NCBI RefSeq assembly: GCF_001297015.1
Contig: NZ_LIGE01000025.1
Location: 682,001-746,000 of the forward strand
DNA from: Pseudomonas sp. RIT-PI-r
GTDB lineage: Bacteria; Pseudomonadota; Gammaproteobacteria; Pseudomonadales; Pseudomonadaceae
Length of the DNA stretch: 64,000 bases
Direction of reading: 5' to 3'
Shown: piece by piece, positions 6,635-15,469 of the stretch
How positions within the stretch are numbered: the stretch's first letter is position 1
Layout: each line of letters starts with the position of its first letter
Notes under the pieces: model-generated
What the model saw: the letters and a program-made list of their open reading frames with translations, nothing else
What the model was told of the DNA's origin: nothing
Databases searched by the model: none
Position numbers and translations under genes: made by a program

Positions 6635-8980
6635 ATGCTGTTACGTTACCCGGCCACCACGGCCCATCGCCTCAAGCCCCTGGGTTTTTCCTTATGGCTG
6701 GCGCTGCCCGCTGTCCTTTGCTCGACCGTCAGCGTTGCCGCCGATCAACGCGAAAATCCAACGGCCAACGCCGACGACGCCGCCCCACGGCTTGAACAGG
6801 TCACCGTGACAGCGCGGCGCCGCGAAGAACAGTCGCAGGACGTACCGACGCCGATCACCACCCTCAGCGGCGCCAATCTGGAAAGCCAGCGCATCTACAA
6901 GATTCAGGACCTGCAACAGGCGTTGCCCAGCGTCAACGTCGCTTACGTTCACGCACGGGTTTCCAGCTTCGCGGTGCGCGGGATCGGCAATAACCCAGCC
7001 AGCGATGGACTGGAAGGCAGCGCCGGGATTTATCTGGATAACGTCTATCTGGGCCGCCCCGGCATGGCCGCGTTCGACATGCTCGACGTTGAGCAACTGG
7101 AGCTGTTACGCGGGCCGCAAGGTACGTTGTTCGGCAAGAACACCACGGCCGGTGTGCTCAACATCACCACGCGCGGCCCGACCTTTACGCCCGAACGCAG
7201 CCTCGAAGTGTCGGGTGGGCAGGACGGCTATTTTCAGGGTAAAGGCACTGTGTCCGGGCCGTTGACCGACACCCTCGCCGCGCGCCTGTCGTTCTACCGC
7301 ACCCGCGATGACGGCTACTTGAACAACCGGCATGACGATCGCACGTTGCTCGGCGGTGAACGCGAAGGCCTGCGCGGGCAGTTGCTGTTCAAACCCAACG
7401 ATGATTTCAGCCTGCGCTGGATCAACGAATACAACACGGAAAACTCCAGCAGCGGCAGCAGCGTGATCTATGGCGCCGGCCCACTGTTCTGGCGCCGGGC
7501 GGCATTGGTCGGGGCTAATCCGCAGGTGGGCGAAAGCAACATCGACGGCCGGCAGAATGTCAGCGTCCACCAGAACGCCAGTTCCGTCGAAGCCAATTGG
7601 AACCTCGCCGGCGGCTATACCCTGACGTCGATCAGCGCCTATCGTAGCTGGCATTTCAACCCGGCCAACGACGCCGACCAACTGGACGTCCCGGTGATCA
7701 ACGACTTCGGCTACGAAGTGCACGACCGGCAGTTCTCCCAGGAAGTGCGTCTGGCCTCGCCCAAGGGCGAGTTTTTCGACTACGTCGTCGGCGCCTATGC
7801 CTTCAAGCAAGACCTCGGAAATCGGATCTTTACCAATCTCGGACCGCTGGCCGATCTCAACCTGATCGGCACCAATCTCAATGCGCTGAACAACGTCAAC
7901 AGCAAGGTCAACGGCAAGATCGACACCGAGAGCTACGCCCTGTTTGCCCAAGGCACCTGGCACTTGAGTGAGCGCCTGGATTTCAGCGCCGGCATCCGTG
8001 GCACCTATGAAGAAAAAGACGCCAACGTGAAACGCCTCGCCCCCGAGGGCGGTGGCGCGCCGGTGGTGATTCCGGGAGTCGTCAATGGCAACGCGGTGCG
8101 CGCAAGTCAGGTCGGCGCCTATGACACTGGCGACCTGCACATGCACAACGCGGCGCCATCGTTCCTGACCAGTTTGAGCTATCACTTCAGCGATGACGTG
8201 CTGGGCTACACCTCGCTGTCCCACGGCGAGAAATCCGGGGGCGTCAACCTCGCCGTCGGTTCGGCGCCCAGCGCTGGCGCCGAGTCATTGTTGGTTGGCC
8301 CGGAACGCGCGAACGATGCTGAGCTGGGCATTAAAAGCCAATTGTTCGATCACCGTTTGCAACTCAACGCGAACGTATTCTGGACCGGGGTGAACGGCTA
8401 TCAAGCCACCACTTATTACCAGCCGCCCGGTTCGTTGACCGGTTATCAGTTGCTGACCAACGCCGGCACCGTGCGCTCGCGTGGCTTCGAGTTCGAGGCG
8501 ACCACCGTTCCGGTTCGCGGCCTGACGTTAAACGTCAACGGCTCGTTCAACGACGTGACTTACCTGTCATTCAAAGACGCGCCCTGCCCTTCGGAAAATC
8601 CGGGGCAAACCAACTGCGACCTCAGCGGCCAGCGCGTAGCCGGCGCCTCGCGCTGGATCGGCAACGTCAACGGCGAATACAAATGGCCGCGCATCGACGG
8701 TATCGAACCCTACGCCACCGGCAGCTATGCCTACCGCTCCGACAGCGAAGGCACGCTGGACAATTCCGACCTGGCGAAGATCGATGGCTACGGCCTCGCC
8801 AACTTCTCATTCGGCGCACGGGTGGACTATGGCGACGGTTTGCTCGACGCCTCGCTGTGGGTCAAAAACGCTTTTGATCGTGAGTATTACCTGGCTGTTG
8901 GCAGTGGTTCCAATGGCCTCTACACCGCCTCGCCAGGCCAGCCGCGCACCGCCGGCGTGACCTTGCGTTATGACTTCTGA
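6635..8980 (+). CDS. TonB-dependent outer-membrane receptor
   Basis: The 781-residue protein has a long signal region (to about residue 35, VSVAADQ), a TonB-box-like segment LEQVTVTARRREEQ, a plug domain with the conserved FGKNTTAGVLNITTRGP, and a beta-barrel ending in the terminal Phe (VTLRYDF). The plug subtype (YLDNVYLGRPGMAAFDMLDVEQLELLRGPQGTLFGKNT) is the one often seen for non-siderophore substrates. AAGGAG precedes the ATG by about 10 nt. The next gene, a flavin monooxygenase, follows after 7 nt. With the sulfonate binder nearby, import of a sulfur-containing organic molecule is a reasonable guess. Confidence 0.93.
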   Translation: MLLRYPATTAHRLKPLGFSLWLALPAVLCSTVSVAADQRENPTANADDAAPRLEQVTVTARRREEQSQDVPTPITTLSGANLESQRIYKIQDLQQALPSVNVAYVHARVSSFAVRGIGNNPASDGLEGSAGIYLDNVYLGRPGMAAFDMLDVEQLELLRGPQGTLFGKNTTAGVLNITTRGPTFTPERSLEVSGGQDGYFQGKGTVSGPLTDTLAARLSFYRTRDDGYLNNRHDDRTLLGGEREGLRGQLLFKPNDDFSLRWINEYNTENSSSGSSVIYGAGPLFWRRAALVGANPQVGESNIDGRQNVSVHQNASSVEANWNLAGGYTLTSISAYRSWHFNPANDADQLDVPVINDFGYEVHDRQFSQEVRLASPKGEFFDYVVGAYAFKQDLGNRIFTNLGPLADLNLIGTNLNALNNVNSKVNGKIDTESYALFAQGTWHLSERLDFSAGIRGTYEEKDANVKRLAPEGGGAPVVIPGVVNGNAVRASQVGAYDTGDLHMHNAAPSFLTSLSYHFSDDVLGYTSLSHGEKSGGVNLAVGSAPSAGAESLLVGPERANDAELGIKSQLFDHRLQLNANVFWTGVNGYQATTYYQPPGSLTGYQLLTNAGTVRSRGFEFEATTVPVRGLTLNVNGSFNDVTYLSFKDAPCPSENPGQTNCDLSGQRVAGASRWIGNVNGEYKWPRIDGIEPYATGSYAYRSDSEGTLDNSDLAKIDGYGLANFSFGARVDYGDGLLDASLWVKNAFDREYYLAVGSGSNGLYTASPGQPRTAGVTLRYDF

Positions 8981-8987
8981 GGACACT

Positions 8988-10313
8988 ATGAAAACAGCAC
9001 AAATGAGCCTTGGCGCGTTTCTCATGAGCAGCGGCCATCACCTCGCCGCGTGGCGCCATCCACGTGCATGGTCGGGCGGCGGCCTGGATTTCCAGCATTT
9101 CAGGAAACTCGCCACCACCGCCGAGCGCGGCAAGTTCGACGCGATATTCTTCGCCGACAATCTGGCCCTGATGGGCTCGCCGGAACTCGGCCAGTTCACC
9201 ACGGCCGGCGACGTCTTCGACCCGTTGGTGCTGCTTTCCGGGCTAGCCGCAGTGACCGAACGTATTGGCCTCGTATCAACGGTGTCGACCAGCTACAACG
9301 AACCCTATCTACTGGCGCGCAAATTCGCTTCCCTCGATCACTTGAGCGGCGGGCGCAGCGGCTGGAATCTGGTGACCTCAGCGACCGATCTGGAAGCGCT
9401 GAACTTTGGCCGCGAAAAACATTTCGAGCACGGTGACCGTTATCAGCGCGCGGAAGAATTCATCGATGTCGTCACCGGTCTGTGGGACAGCTTTGAAGAC
9501 GACGCCTTCGTCCGCGACAAAAGCAGCGGGGTGTTTTTTCAGCCGGACAAACTGCATGTACTCAATCACCATGGCGATAACTACCGGGTGCGCGGCCCCC
9601 TGAACATTCCTCGCACGCCCCAGGGTTATCCGGTGCTGATCCAGGCCGGCTCGTCGGAGCCGGGCAAGGCACTCGCCGCACGCACCGCGGAAGTGGTGTT
9701 CACCGCACAGCAGACGCTGGCCAACGCCCAGGCCTTTTATGCCGACGTCAAAGGTCGTCTGGCCGGCTACGGACGCCGCCCTGAGCAATTGAAAGTCATC
9801 CCGGGGATTTCGCCAGTCATCGGCCGCACGCAAAGCGAGGCGGAAGATAAATACCAACAACTGCAGGATCTGGTCGAGCCGCGTGTCGGGCTGGCGATGC
9901 TGGCAGGCATGGCCGGCGGTTTTGACCTCTCCGAATATGATCTGGACGGCCCGTTGCCGGAGCTGCCACCGAGCAATTCGATGCAGAGTCGTCAGGCCTT
10001 GTTTATCGATCTGGCGCGGCGCGAGAATCTAAGCATTCGCCAGCTGTACCTGAAAGTCGCGGGCGCGCGCGGCCATCACACGGTGATCGGTACGCCGAAA
10101 ACCATCGCCGACACCCTCGAACAATGGTTCGTCGAACAGGCCGCCGACGGTTTCAACATCATGCCGTCGTTCCTGCCTGAAGGCCTGGATGAATTCGTCG
10201 ATGACGTGGTGCCGTTGCTGCAACAGCGCGGGCTGTTCCGCCATGAATACAGCGGCACCACCCTGCGCGATCATCTGGGACTGGAGCGGCCGGACAACCG
10301 TCACCGGCGTTAA
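8988..10313 (+). CDS. NtaA/SnaA/DmoA-type FMN-dependent monooxygenase
   Basis: The 441-residue protein belongs to the two-component, luciferase-like monooxygenases: MSLGAFLMSSGHHLAAWRHP at the start, HFRKLATTAERGKFDAIFFAD, LDHLSGGRSGWNLVTSA, and the downstream QAGSSEPGKALAARTAE core all follow the NtaA/SnaA/SoxA/DszA subgroup. Relatives oxidise nitrilotriacetate, dimethyl sulfide or dibenzothiophene sulfone with FMNH2 supplied by a separate reductase. No reductase gene is seen here. The ATG at this position is preferred because GAGGA lies just upstream and the N-terminal strand aligns with the family. It is cotranscribed with the TonB receptor and probably desulfurises the imported substrate. 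Confidence 0.9.
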   Translation: MKTAQMSLGAFLMSSGHHLAAWRHPRAWSGGGLDFQHFRKLATTAERGKFDAIFFADNLALMGSPELGQFTTAGDVFDPLVLLSGLAAVTERIGLVSTVSTSYNEPYLLARKFASLDHLSGGRSGWNLVTSATDLEALNFGREKHFEHGDRYQRAEEFIDVVTGLWDSFEDDAFVRDKSSGVFFQPDKLHVLNHHGDNYRVRGPLNIPRTPQGYPVLIQAGSSEPGKALAARTAEVVFTAQQTLANAQAFYADVKGRLAGYGRRPEQLKVIPGISPVIGRTQSEAEDKYQQLQDLVEPRVGLAMLAGMAGGFDLSEYDLDGPLPELPPSNSMQSRQALFIDLARRENLSIRQLYLKVAGARGHHTVIGTPKTIADTLEQWFVEQAADGFNIMPSFLPEGLDEFVDDVVPLLQQRGLFRHEYSGTTLRDHLGLERPDNRHRR

Positions 10314-10346
10314 CTTCGATCCGAAGCACGCCTTGATTACGGCCCT

Positions 10347-10371
10347 CGGGGACCACCTTTCGGTGGCCCCT
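10347..10371 (+). terminator. Hairpin after the monooxygenase gene
   Basis: GGGGACCACC-TTTC-GGTGGCCCC forms a strong stem between the convergent monooxygenase and methyltransferase genes. There is no clear T-run on either side, so termination efficiency is uncertain. Confidence 0.4.
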
Positions 10372-10384
10372 GAGGCGGTCGGTT

Positions 10385-11041
10385 TTAGCCCAGGCGCATT
10401 GACAGCTCGATGTCGTCGGCAAACGGTACGGACAGGTAACCGTTCTCCGGCGCGCGCACGTATGCCAAGTATTCCGGGCAATAGTCGGTGTTGTCGGCGA
10501 CGACCATTGCACCCGGTTTCAGGTGCTTTTCGAGCAGGCTCAAGACATCGCCATACAATGCCTTGGCGCCATCGAGCAACAGCAAATCGACAGATTCCGG
10601 GAGGTCACTGGCCAGGGTGATCAACGCATCGCCCTCGCGAATTTCCACCAGATCGCTGACCCCGCCGGCAACAAAGTGTTGGCGCGCCAATTGGATTTTC
10701 GCCGGCTCGAATTCGCTGCCGATCAGCACACCGCCACCGTTGTCGCGCAGTGCGGCGGCCAAGTGCAGGGTGGACAGACCGAACGATGTGCCGAACTCGA
10801 CAATCGCCTTGGCCTGGGTATTGCGCGCCAGCATGTAAAGGAGTTTGCCGGTGTCGCGGGAGACCGGCAGCCACAGGTCTTTGAGTAATCCGTAGAGTTT
10901 CAGGTAGTCGGTTTTGCTGTGCATCAGGCGATCGCGTTCTTCGCCGGATACATCGTTCAGCGCCGTGCTGGTGGCGGCGCTGGCTTGGCTGTAAAGGCGT
11001 TCGATCAAGCTCGCCAGTGGTTCAGAGGTCAGGGTGGTCAT
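10385..11041 (-). CDS. Class I SAM-dependent O-methyltransferase
   Basis: The 218-residue protein matches the caffeoyl-CoA/catechol O-methyltransferase type: IVEFGTSFGLSTLHLAAAL is the SAM-binding motif I, GSEFEPAKIQLARQH motif II, and VDLLLLDGAKALYGDVLSLLEKHLKPGAMVVADN carries the metal-binding region. It is transcribed away from a TetR gene; the short shared promoter holds two copies of a probable TetR operator. The pair may protect against or modify a phenolic compound. The methyl acceptor is not known. Confidence 0.88.
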   Translation of the reverse strand: MTTLTSEPLASLIERLYSQASAATSTALNDVSGEERDRLMHSKTDYLKLYGLLKDLWLPVSRDTGKLLYMLARNTQAKAIVEFGTSFGLSTLHLAAALRDNGGGVLIGSEFEPAKIQLARQHFVAGGVSDLVEIREGDALITLASDLPESVDLLLLDGAKALYGDVLSLLEKHLKPGAMVVADNTDYCPEYLAYVRAPENGYLSVPFADDIELSMRLG

Positions 11042-11070
11042 GCTTGTTTTCCGTCAGTTGGGGACTAAAA

Positions 11071-11114
11071 TGCGAGTGATTCATCGCGTTTAAATGATGC
11101 GAGTGATTCGTCGC
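11071..11114. promoter_or_regulatory. Duplicated operator for the adjacent TetR regulator
   Basis: A 17-bp unit TGCGAGTGATTCRTCGC occurs twice, starting at 11071 and 11098 (27 bp apart), in the 111 bp between the divergent methyltransferase and TetR genes. The second copy lies inside the dyad GATGCGA-N8-TCGCATC. Spacing of the two units is about 2.5 helix turns. Two near-identical half-symmetric sites in a shared promoter are typical TetR targets. Confidence 0.65.
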
Positions 11115-11152
11115 ATCCGCTATTCGCATTCCCCAGGACGTCCGAGCCAGCC

Positions 11153-11797
11153 ATGACCGACCGCCAGACCGCCCGTATTTCCTCGCGTAAACAGCCACAG
11201 CAAGCGCGTTCGACAGATCTTGTCGCAGCGATTTTGCAGGCGGCTATTCAGGTTTTGACCGAGCATGGCGCCACCCGCTTCACCACCGCCCGAGTCGCCG
11301 AAAAGGCTGGCGTGAGCATCGGTTCGCTGTACCAGTACTTCCCCAACAAGGCGGCGATTCTGTTCCGCTTGCAGAGTGATGAGTGGCTGCACACCACGCA
11401 AATGCTCCAGCAAATTTTGCAGCAGCCGGAACAACCACCACTGGATCGCCTGCGCACGCTGGTCCAGGTATTCATTCGTTCGGAGTGCGAGGAAGCGCAG
11501 ATGCGCGGCGCGCTCAACGATGCCGCGCCGCTCTATCGCGATGCGCCCGAAGCCCATGAGGTGCGCGCGGCAGGACGGCAGATCTTCGCCAGCTTCATGC
11601 TCGAACTGTTGCCGCAAGTCACTGACGCGATTCGCACAGCGGCCTGCGATTTGATCCTGACCACGCTGAGTTCTACCGGAAAAGACTTTTCCTCCAGCCC
11701 ACGCAGCGAGCAGGAAATCAGCGTGTTTGCCGACGCGCTGGCAGACATGTTCAGCGCTTATGTTGTGTCGCTGAATCAGCCGCAAGCTTGCGATTAG
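11153..11797 (+). CDS. TetR/AcrR family transcriptional regulator
   Basis: The 214-residue protein carries an N-terminal TetR helix-turn-helix (AAIQVLTEHGATRFTTARVA, then EKAGVSIGSLYQYFPNKAAI) and an alpha-helical C-terminal ligand and dimer domain. It diverges from the O-methyltransferase gene and most likely represses both that gene and itself through the duplicated site in the shared promoter. The ligand is unknown. Confidence 0.92.
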   Translation: MTDRQTARISSRKQPQQARSTDLVAAILQAAIQVLTEHGATRFTTARVAEKAGVSIGSLYQYFPNKAAILFRLQSDEWLHTTQMLQQILQQPEQPPLDRLRTLVQVFIRSECEEAQMRGALNDAAPLYRDAPEAHEVRAAGRQIFASFMLELLPQVTDAIRTAACDLILTTLSSTGKDFSSSPRSEQEISVFADALADMFSAYVVSLNQPQACD

Positions 11798-12064
11798 ACG
11801 GCGCCGGGTTGGAGAAGGTGTTCGGGAAAATTCTTTCGCCGAAGGCTGATGCGATTGAGTTGCCGGGTTATGACAAGAACGCAGGAAATTGGATAACCAG
11901 CGGCACAGCGCGATAGCGTCAGCCACTCAAATCGGAGGCTGCGCCATGGACGTGGCTGTCATTCACTACATAAAAGAAAAACCCTATGAGCTATAACGAA
12001 AAAGCCCCTGATCTCAGGGGCTTTTCGGTTTGCGGCGAAGTAACACGCGCCCTGCTGAAGTCTC
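11798..12064. other. Intergenic stretch with two small ORF-like remnants
   Basis: Between the TetR gene and msrA the plus strand holds an open frame from a TTG at 11809 to TAG at 11916 (LEKVFGKILSPKADAIELPG and a further 15 residues), which looks like the tail of a lost gene. A 16-codon ORF follows at 11946-11996 (MDVAVIHYIKEKPYEL) with a GGAGG ribosome-binding site 9 nt upstream. It ends just before a strong terminator, so it could be a tiny translated peptide or chance. Nothing else was seen. Confidence 0.35.
12000..12025. terminator. Strong bidirectional terminator
   Basis: AAAAGCCCCTGA and TCAGGGGCTTTT form an almost perfect palindrome with A and T runs at both ends. It terminates msrA on the minus strand and any transcript arriving from the left on the plus strand. 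Confidence 0.85.
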
Positions 12065-12568
12065 TCAGCGTTTCGGCAGTTTCCAGTTCGGCCGGATGAA
12101 GTGGCAGGTGTAGCCATTCGGGATACGTTCGAGGTAATCCTGATGCTCCGGTTCCGCTTCCCAAAACTGTCCGGCCGGTTCGATTTCGGTCACCACTCGG
12201 CCTGGCCACAGGCGTGATGCGTCGACGTCAGCGGCGGTGTCTTCGGCGATATCGCGTTGCGCTTCGTTGAGGTAATAGATTGCCGAACGATAGCTTGGGC
12301 CCTGGTCATTGCCCTGACGGTTGGGCGTGCTCGGATCGTGGATCTGGAAGAAAAACTCGAGGATCTGCCGATAGCTGATGACCGCCGGATCGAAGACGAT
12401 CTCGATGGCTTCGGCGTGATTGCCATGGTTGCGGTATGTGGCATTCGGCACATCGCCGCCGGTATAGCCGACGCGGGTTTGCAGCACGCCGGGATAACGG
12501 CGCAACAAGTCCTGCATGCCCCAGAAGCAGCCGCCGGCGAGAATGGCAGTTTCGGTTTGACGGGTCAT
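12065..12568 (-). CDS. msrA: Peptide-methionine (S)-S-oxide reductase MsrA
   Basis: The 167-residue protein has the MsrA catalytic motif GGCFWG (Cys14) near the N-terminus and the family landmarks VGYTGG, the Glu/Asp pocket region [29 protein letters not shown], and [15 protein letters not shown]. It reduces methionine-S-sulfoxide in proteins using thioredoxin. No resolving Cys pair is evident at the C-terminus (a single Cys occurs in NGYTCHF), so it is probably one of the short forms. It is a second-copy-type, stand-alone msrA, longer pseudomonad MsrA proteins being about 215 residues. Confidence 0.95.
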   Translation of the reverse strand: MTRQTETAILAGGCFWGMQDLLRRYPGVLQTRVGYTGGDVPNATYRNHGNHAEAIEIVFDPAVISYRQILEFFFQIHDPSTPNRQGNDQGPSYRSAIYYLNEAQRDIAEDTAADVDASRLWPGRVVTEIEPAGQFWEAEPEHQDYLERIPNGYTCHFIRPNWKLPKR

Positions 12569-12720
12569 GATCTGTGCTTCCTCTTGAGGGCATTGGTATA
12601 GCCATTATTATGAGGGCGCGTTTGCAGATTCCAAGGTGGCGCGACGTTTGATCGGTCCACTAGCGGCCAGGTGGATACTCAAGCTCGTCCCTAAATGCCA
12701 CATCGCCCCGTCAACGATGC

Positions 12721-13608
12721 TCAGGCCATTCGCGCACGACGGCGCGAACACACGCCCTGCAAGTACCCTGAACCCAATACGATCGCCACCAGCACCAACA
12801 GGATCAATCCCCATTCCGCAGGACTCGGATGTTGGCCGAGAATCGCCATCGAACTGAAGATGCCAAACACCGGGATCAACAGCGACAGCGGAGCCACGCG
12901 CGAGATCGGGTATTCGCGCAATAGCAGGTTCCAGCCCCAATAACTGAAGTGCGTCGCTGCATACACCTGGAACGCGAGTGAAAACACGGTCATCGCATTG
13001 AGCTGCGCAGGCAGTGCGATAAAGGGTGCCGAGCCATGCAGAGCCCACGTCAGCAACATCAGCGGGATCGGCGGAAACAGGCTGGCCCACACCACGAACG
13101 CGAAGATCTCGCGCACCTTCGACACTTTGATGATGACGTTGCCGACGCTCCAGGCCATCGCGCTGCCAATCACCAGTGCCAGCCCTGCCCTCGACGCGGC
13201 GCCAGGGCTGCACAAGACGATGCCCAGCAACCCTGCGGCCGCCAACAGCGCGCCGAGCAATTGCGGGCGCCCGAGACGCTCGCCAAAAAAAATCACGCCC
13301 CAGCCCAAAGTGAAAAACGCACTGCACTGGATCAGCAGTGATGCCGTGCCCGGCGGCACTCCCCATGCGATGCCCTGATTGATCAACGCCCACATCGCGA
13401 CGCCAAAGATCAGTCCGTAAGCGGCTAGGCATCGAAACGCTACCCGTGGGCGCTCGACGAAAAACACCCAGGGCAACGCCGCCAGCGCGAAACGCAACGC
13501 GGTCAGCAACAACGGATCGATGTTGGCCAGGCCCAGCTTGGTCACGGGGAAATTCAGCCCCCACACCGCTGTAACCAGAATCGCCAGTAGAAGGTGTTTC
13601 TTTTGCAT
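12721..13608 (-). CDS. EamA/DMT family transporter
   Basis: A 295-residue, highly hydrophobic protein with about ten membrane segments in two EamA repeats (first repeat starts LLAILVTAVWGLNFPVTKLG, second around ALVIGSAMAWSVGNVIIK). The N-terminal VWGLNFPVTKLGL motif is the RhaT/YdcZ-type DMT signature. The ATG giving MQKKHLLLA is preferred over longer upstream frames because it starts directly before the first membrane helix. It diverges from an AraC regulator, a very common pseudomonad pairing in which the regulator controls export of an amino acid or related metabolite. Confidence 0.88.
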   Translation of the reverse strand: MQKKHLLLAILVTAVWGLNFPVTKLGLANIDPLLLTALRFALAALPWVFFVERPRVAFRCLAAYGLIFGVAMWALINQGIAWGVPPGTASLLIQCSAFFTLGWGVIFFGERLGRPQLLGALLAAAGLLGIVLCSPGAASRAGLALVIGSAMAWSVGNVIIKVSKVREIFAFVVWASLFPPIPLMLLTWALHGSAPFIALPAQLNAMTVFSLAFQVYAATHFSYWGWNLLLREYPISRVAPLSLLIPVFGIFSSMAILGQHPSPAEWGLILLVLVAIVLGSGYLQGVCSRRRARMA

Positions 13609-13715
13609 GTTCAATCGTCCCCACGCCGAGCGGAAGTGCTCGTACCGGGAGAAATATGCAAGCAATCGAGCTGGCCCGCTTTCAGCCACAGGCCATCTTT
13701 CATTAGAATCGGGCC

Positions 13716-14498
13716 ATGCGCACATTCACCGGTCATCCCTACCAGAACACACCACGCGATGCGGTCGTGACCGCCGTTGATTACGCGGACGGTACGTTGT
13801 TCCCGCTGCACGATCATCAACGGGGTCAGTTCGCCTACGCCGCCAGCGGCGTCATCACCGTGTTCACCGGCGACGGCAACTGGGTCGTTCCACCCCAGCG
13901 CGGCATCTGGGTGCCCGCACACCTCCCCCACTCCATGCAAATGCGTGGGCCGGTGACCCTGCACAACACCTATATCCGCAAACAGGCGGCGCAGCGACTG
14001 GGGTTATCGGACCAATGCCAGGTACTCGACGTGTCGCCCTTGCTGCAGCAGTTGCTGTTGAAAGCCATTGACGTGCCGGCGCGCTATTCCAGCCAAGGGC
14101 GCGACGGTCATTTGATGAGTCTGCTGCTGCACGAGATTGCCGCGATGCCCGTACTGTCGCTGAATGCGCCGCTGCCGGCAGAACCCCGTCTGGCGTCGGT
14201 GTGTCGCGAGTTCCTGAACCTCCCTTCGCTGGAAGTGGGTATCGATGAGATGGCCGTACGTGCAGGAATGAGCCGGCGCACCTTCACCCGGCATTTCCGA
14301 CTGCACACCGGGATCAGTTTTATCGAATGGCGGCAACAGGCTTGTCTGCTCGCAGCGGTGGTGATGCTGGGCAAAGGTCAGTCGGTCACTCAGGTTGCCA
14401 TGGCGTTGGGGTATAGCAGTTCAAGCGCGTTTGCCACGGTATTCAAGCAATTGCTGGGGGAAGTGCCGAGCCGTTATGTCGTCGAGCAGCATTTTTAA
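13716..14498 (+). CDS. AraC family regulator with cupin sensor domain
   Basis: The 260-residue protein has an N-terminal cupin-like ligand domain (LFPLHDHQRGQFAYAASGVI and VPPQRGIWVPAHLPHSMQM) and a C-terminal AraC DNA-binding domain (VGIDEMAVRAGMSRRTFTRH; second helix-turn-helix VTQVAMALGYSSSSAFATVF). It is divergent from the EamA transporter with a 107-bp gap, so it likely controls that exporter. An inverted REP pair follows its stop codon. Confidence 0.9.
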   Translation: MRTFTGHPYQNTPRDAVVTAVDYADGTLFPLHDHQRGQFAYAASGVITVFTGDGNWVVPPQRGIWVPAHLPHSMQMRGPVTLHNTYIRKQAAQRLGLSDQCQVLDVSPLLQQLLLKAIDVPARYSSQGRDGHLMSLLLHEIAAMPVLSLNAPLPAEPRLASVCREFLNLPSLEVGIDEMAVRAGMSRRTFTRHFRLHTGISFIEWRQQACLLAAVVMLGKGQSVTQVAMALGYSSSSAFATVFKQLLGEVPSRYVVEQHF

Positions 14499-14499
14499 A

Positions 14500-14584
14500 G
14501 ATCAAAAGATCGCAGCCTTCGGCAGCTCCTACAGTTAACTCTATTCCAATGTAGGAGCTGCCGAAGGCTGCGATCTTCTGATCT
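14500..14584. repeat. Inverted REP pair (REPIN-like hairpin)
   Basis: GATCGCAGCCTTCGGCAGCT and its continuation CCTACA are mirrored by TGTAGGAGCTGCCGAAGGCT-GCGATC about 16 bp later, directly after the AraC stop codon. The sequence is a common Pseudomonas REP class distinct from the GAGCCTGCTCGCGA class found elsewhere in this window. It can fold into a long hairpin and may act as a terminator. Confidence 0.85.
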
Positions 14585-14649
14585 TGCCATCCCAAACCGG
14601 CAACACGAGACCGATCTGAATCAGCCGCAGAACCCTGTAAGACCCGCGC

Positions 14650-15357
14650 TCAGAGCGTTTTACACACCAGCCAGGCGCCCCAGAAAAGACTGCTGAAAAA
14701 TCGCGTTGCATCACCAAACCCGGCGTCATGCAGCAACTGCTGAACCGCAGCTTCGGAATGCGGAGGATCAGCGCCCTGCAGAATCTTCCCCAGCCTGGCC
14801 TGTACCTCCTGCGCACTCGCACCCTGCTGCCGCCAGCGCTGGCCCCACGCCTGAAGCAACAACGGTTGGCTGGCGTAGGCGTAATGATTGCCCGCCACAA
14901 TCAATGGCGCGCCTGGCTTGAGTCGAGCCTGAACCGCGCGCAGGATTTGCTGCTTGGCCGCATCGCCCGGCAGGTGATGGAGCACGCCGATCAAGGTCGC
15001 TGCATCAAAGCTCTCATCCGCCGGCAGATCATCGACCTGCCCCAGATGCACCTGCGTTCTGTGCAACAGATCGTTAGCCTGTAACTGCTGCGTCGCGGCC
15101 TCCAGCATCGGCGCAGACGGATCGACAGCGGTGAACGTCCAACCCGGCTCCAGCGCGCCCATCGCAATGATCTCCTGCGCCGTGCCACCCGCGCCGACCA
15201 CCAGCACCCTGGCCGATCGAGACTGGCCGAGACTGGCGGCCAACATGCACGCGGCCAGATCGTGACAGGCGTCATAACCGGCCAGGGCGATACGACTTTG
15301 CTGGGCGTATTCGCTGGCGCGGGCGGTGTCGAATTTTTTTGCGGAGGTCGATTGCAT
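14650..15357 (-). CDS. Class I SAM-dependent methyltransferase
   Basis: The 235-residue protein contains VLVVGAGGTAQEIIAMGAL (SAM motif I), FTAVDPSAPMLEAA (acidic residue binding the SAM ribose), SFDAATLIGVLHHLPGD (motif with the HH before the central strand), and KPGAPLIVAGNHYAY. This is the Methyltransf_25/12 type of small-molecule methyltransferase. It is monocistronic. The substrate is not indicated by its neighbours. Confidence 0.88.
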   Translation of the reverse strand: MQSTSAKKFDTARASEYAQQSRIALAGYDACHDLAACMLAASLGQSRSARVLVVGAGGTAQEIIAMGALEPGWTFTAVDPSAPMLEAATQQLQANDLLHRTQVHLGQVDDLPADESFDAATLIGVLHHLPGDAAKQQILRAVQARLKPGAPLIVAGNHYAYASQPLLLQAWGQRWRQQGASAQEVQARLGKILQGADPPHSEAAVQQLLHDAGFGDATRFFSSLFWGAWLVCKTL

Positions 15358-15429
15358 GGCGTTGCTCCTTGTTATTTGAGCAACTTACGCCGTGAACGGA
15401 GACAAGCAAAATTCATTAATTTTATGCGT

Positions 15430-15450
15430 GGCATTCCCCTGAGGAATGCC
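15430..15450. terminator. Hairpin downstream of a small hypothetical gene
   Basis: GGCATTCC-CCTGA-GGAATGCC makes an 8-bp perfect stem 20 nt after the stop codon of the minus-strand hypothetical gene. The minus-strand 3' side reads ACGCATAAAATT rather than a T-run, so it may be a weak or Rho-assisted terminator. Confidence 0.5.
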
Positions 15451-15469
15451 CCTCACCAGTGATTGGCGC

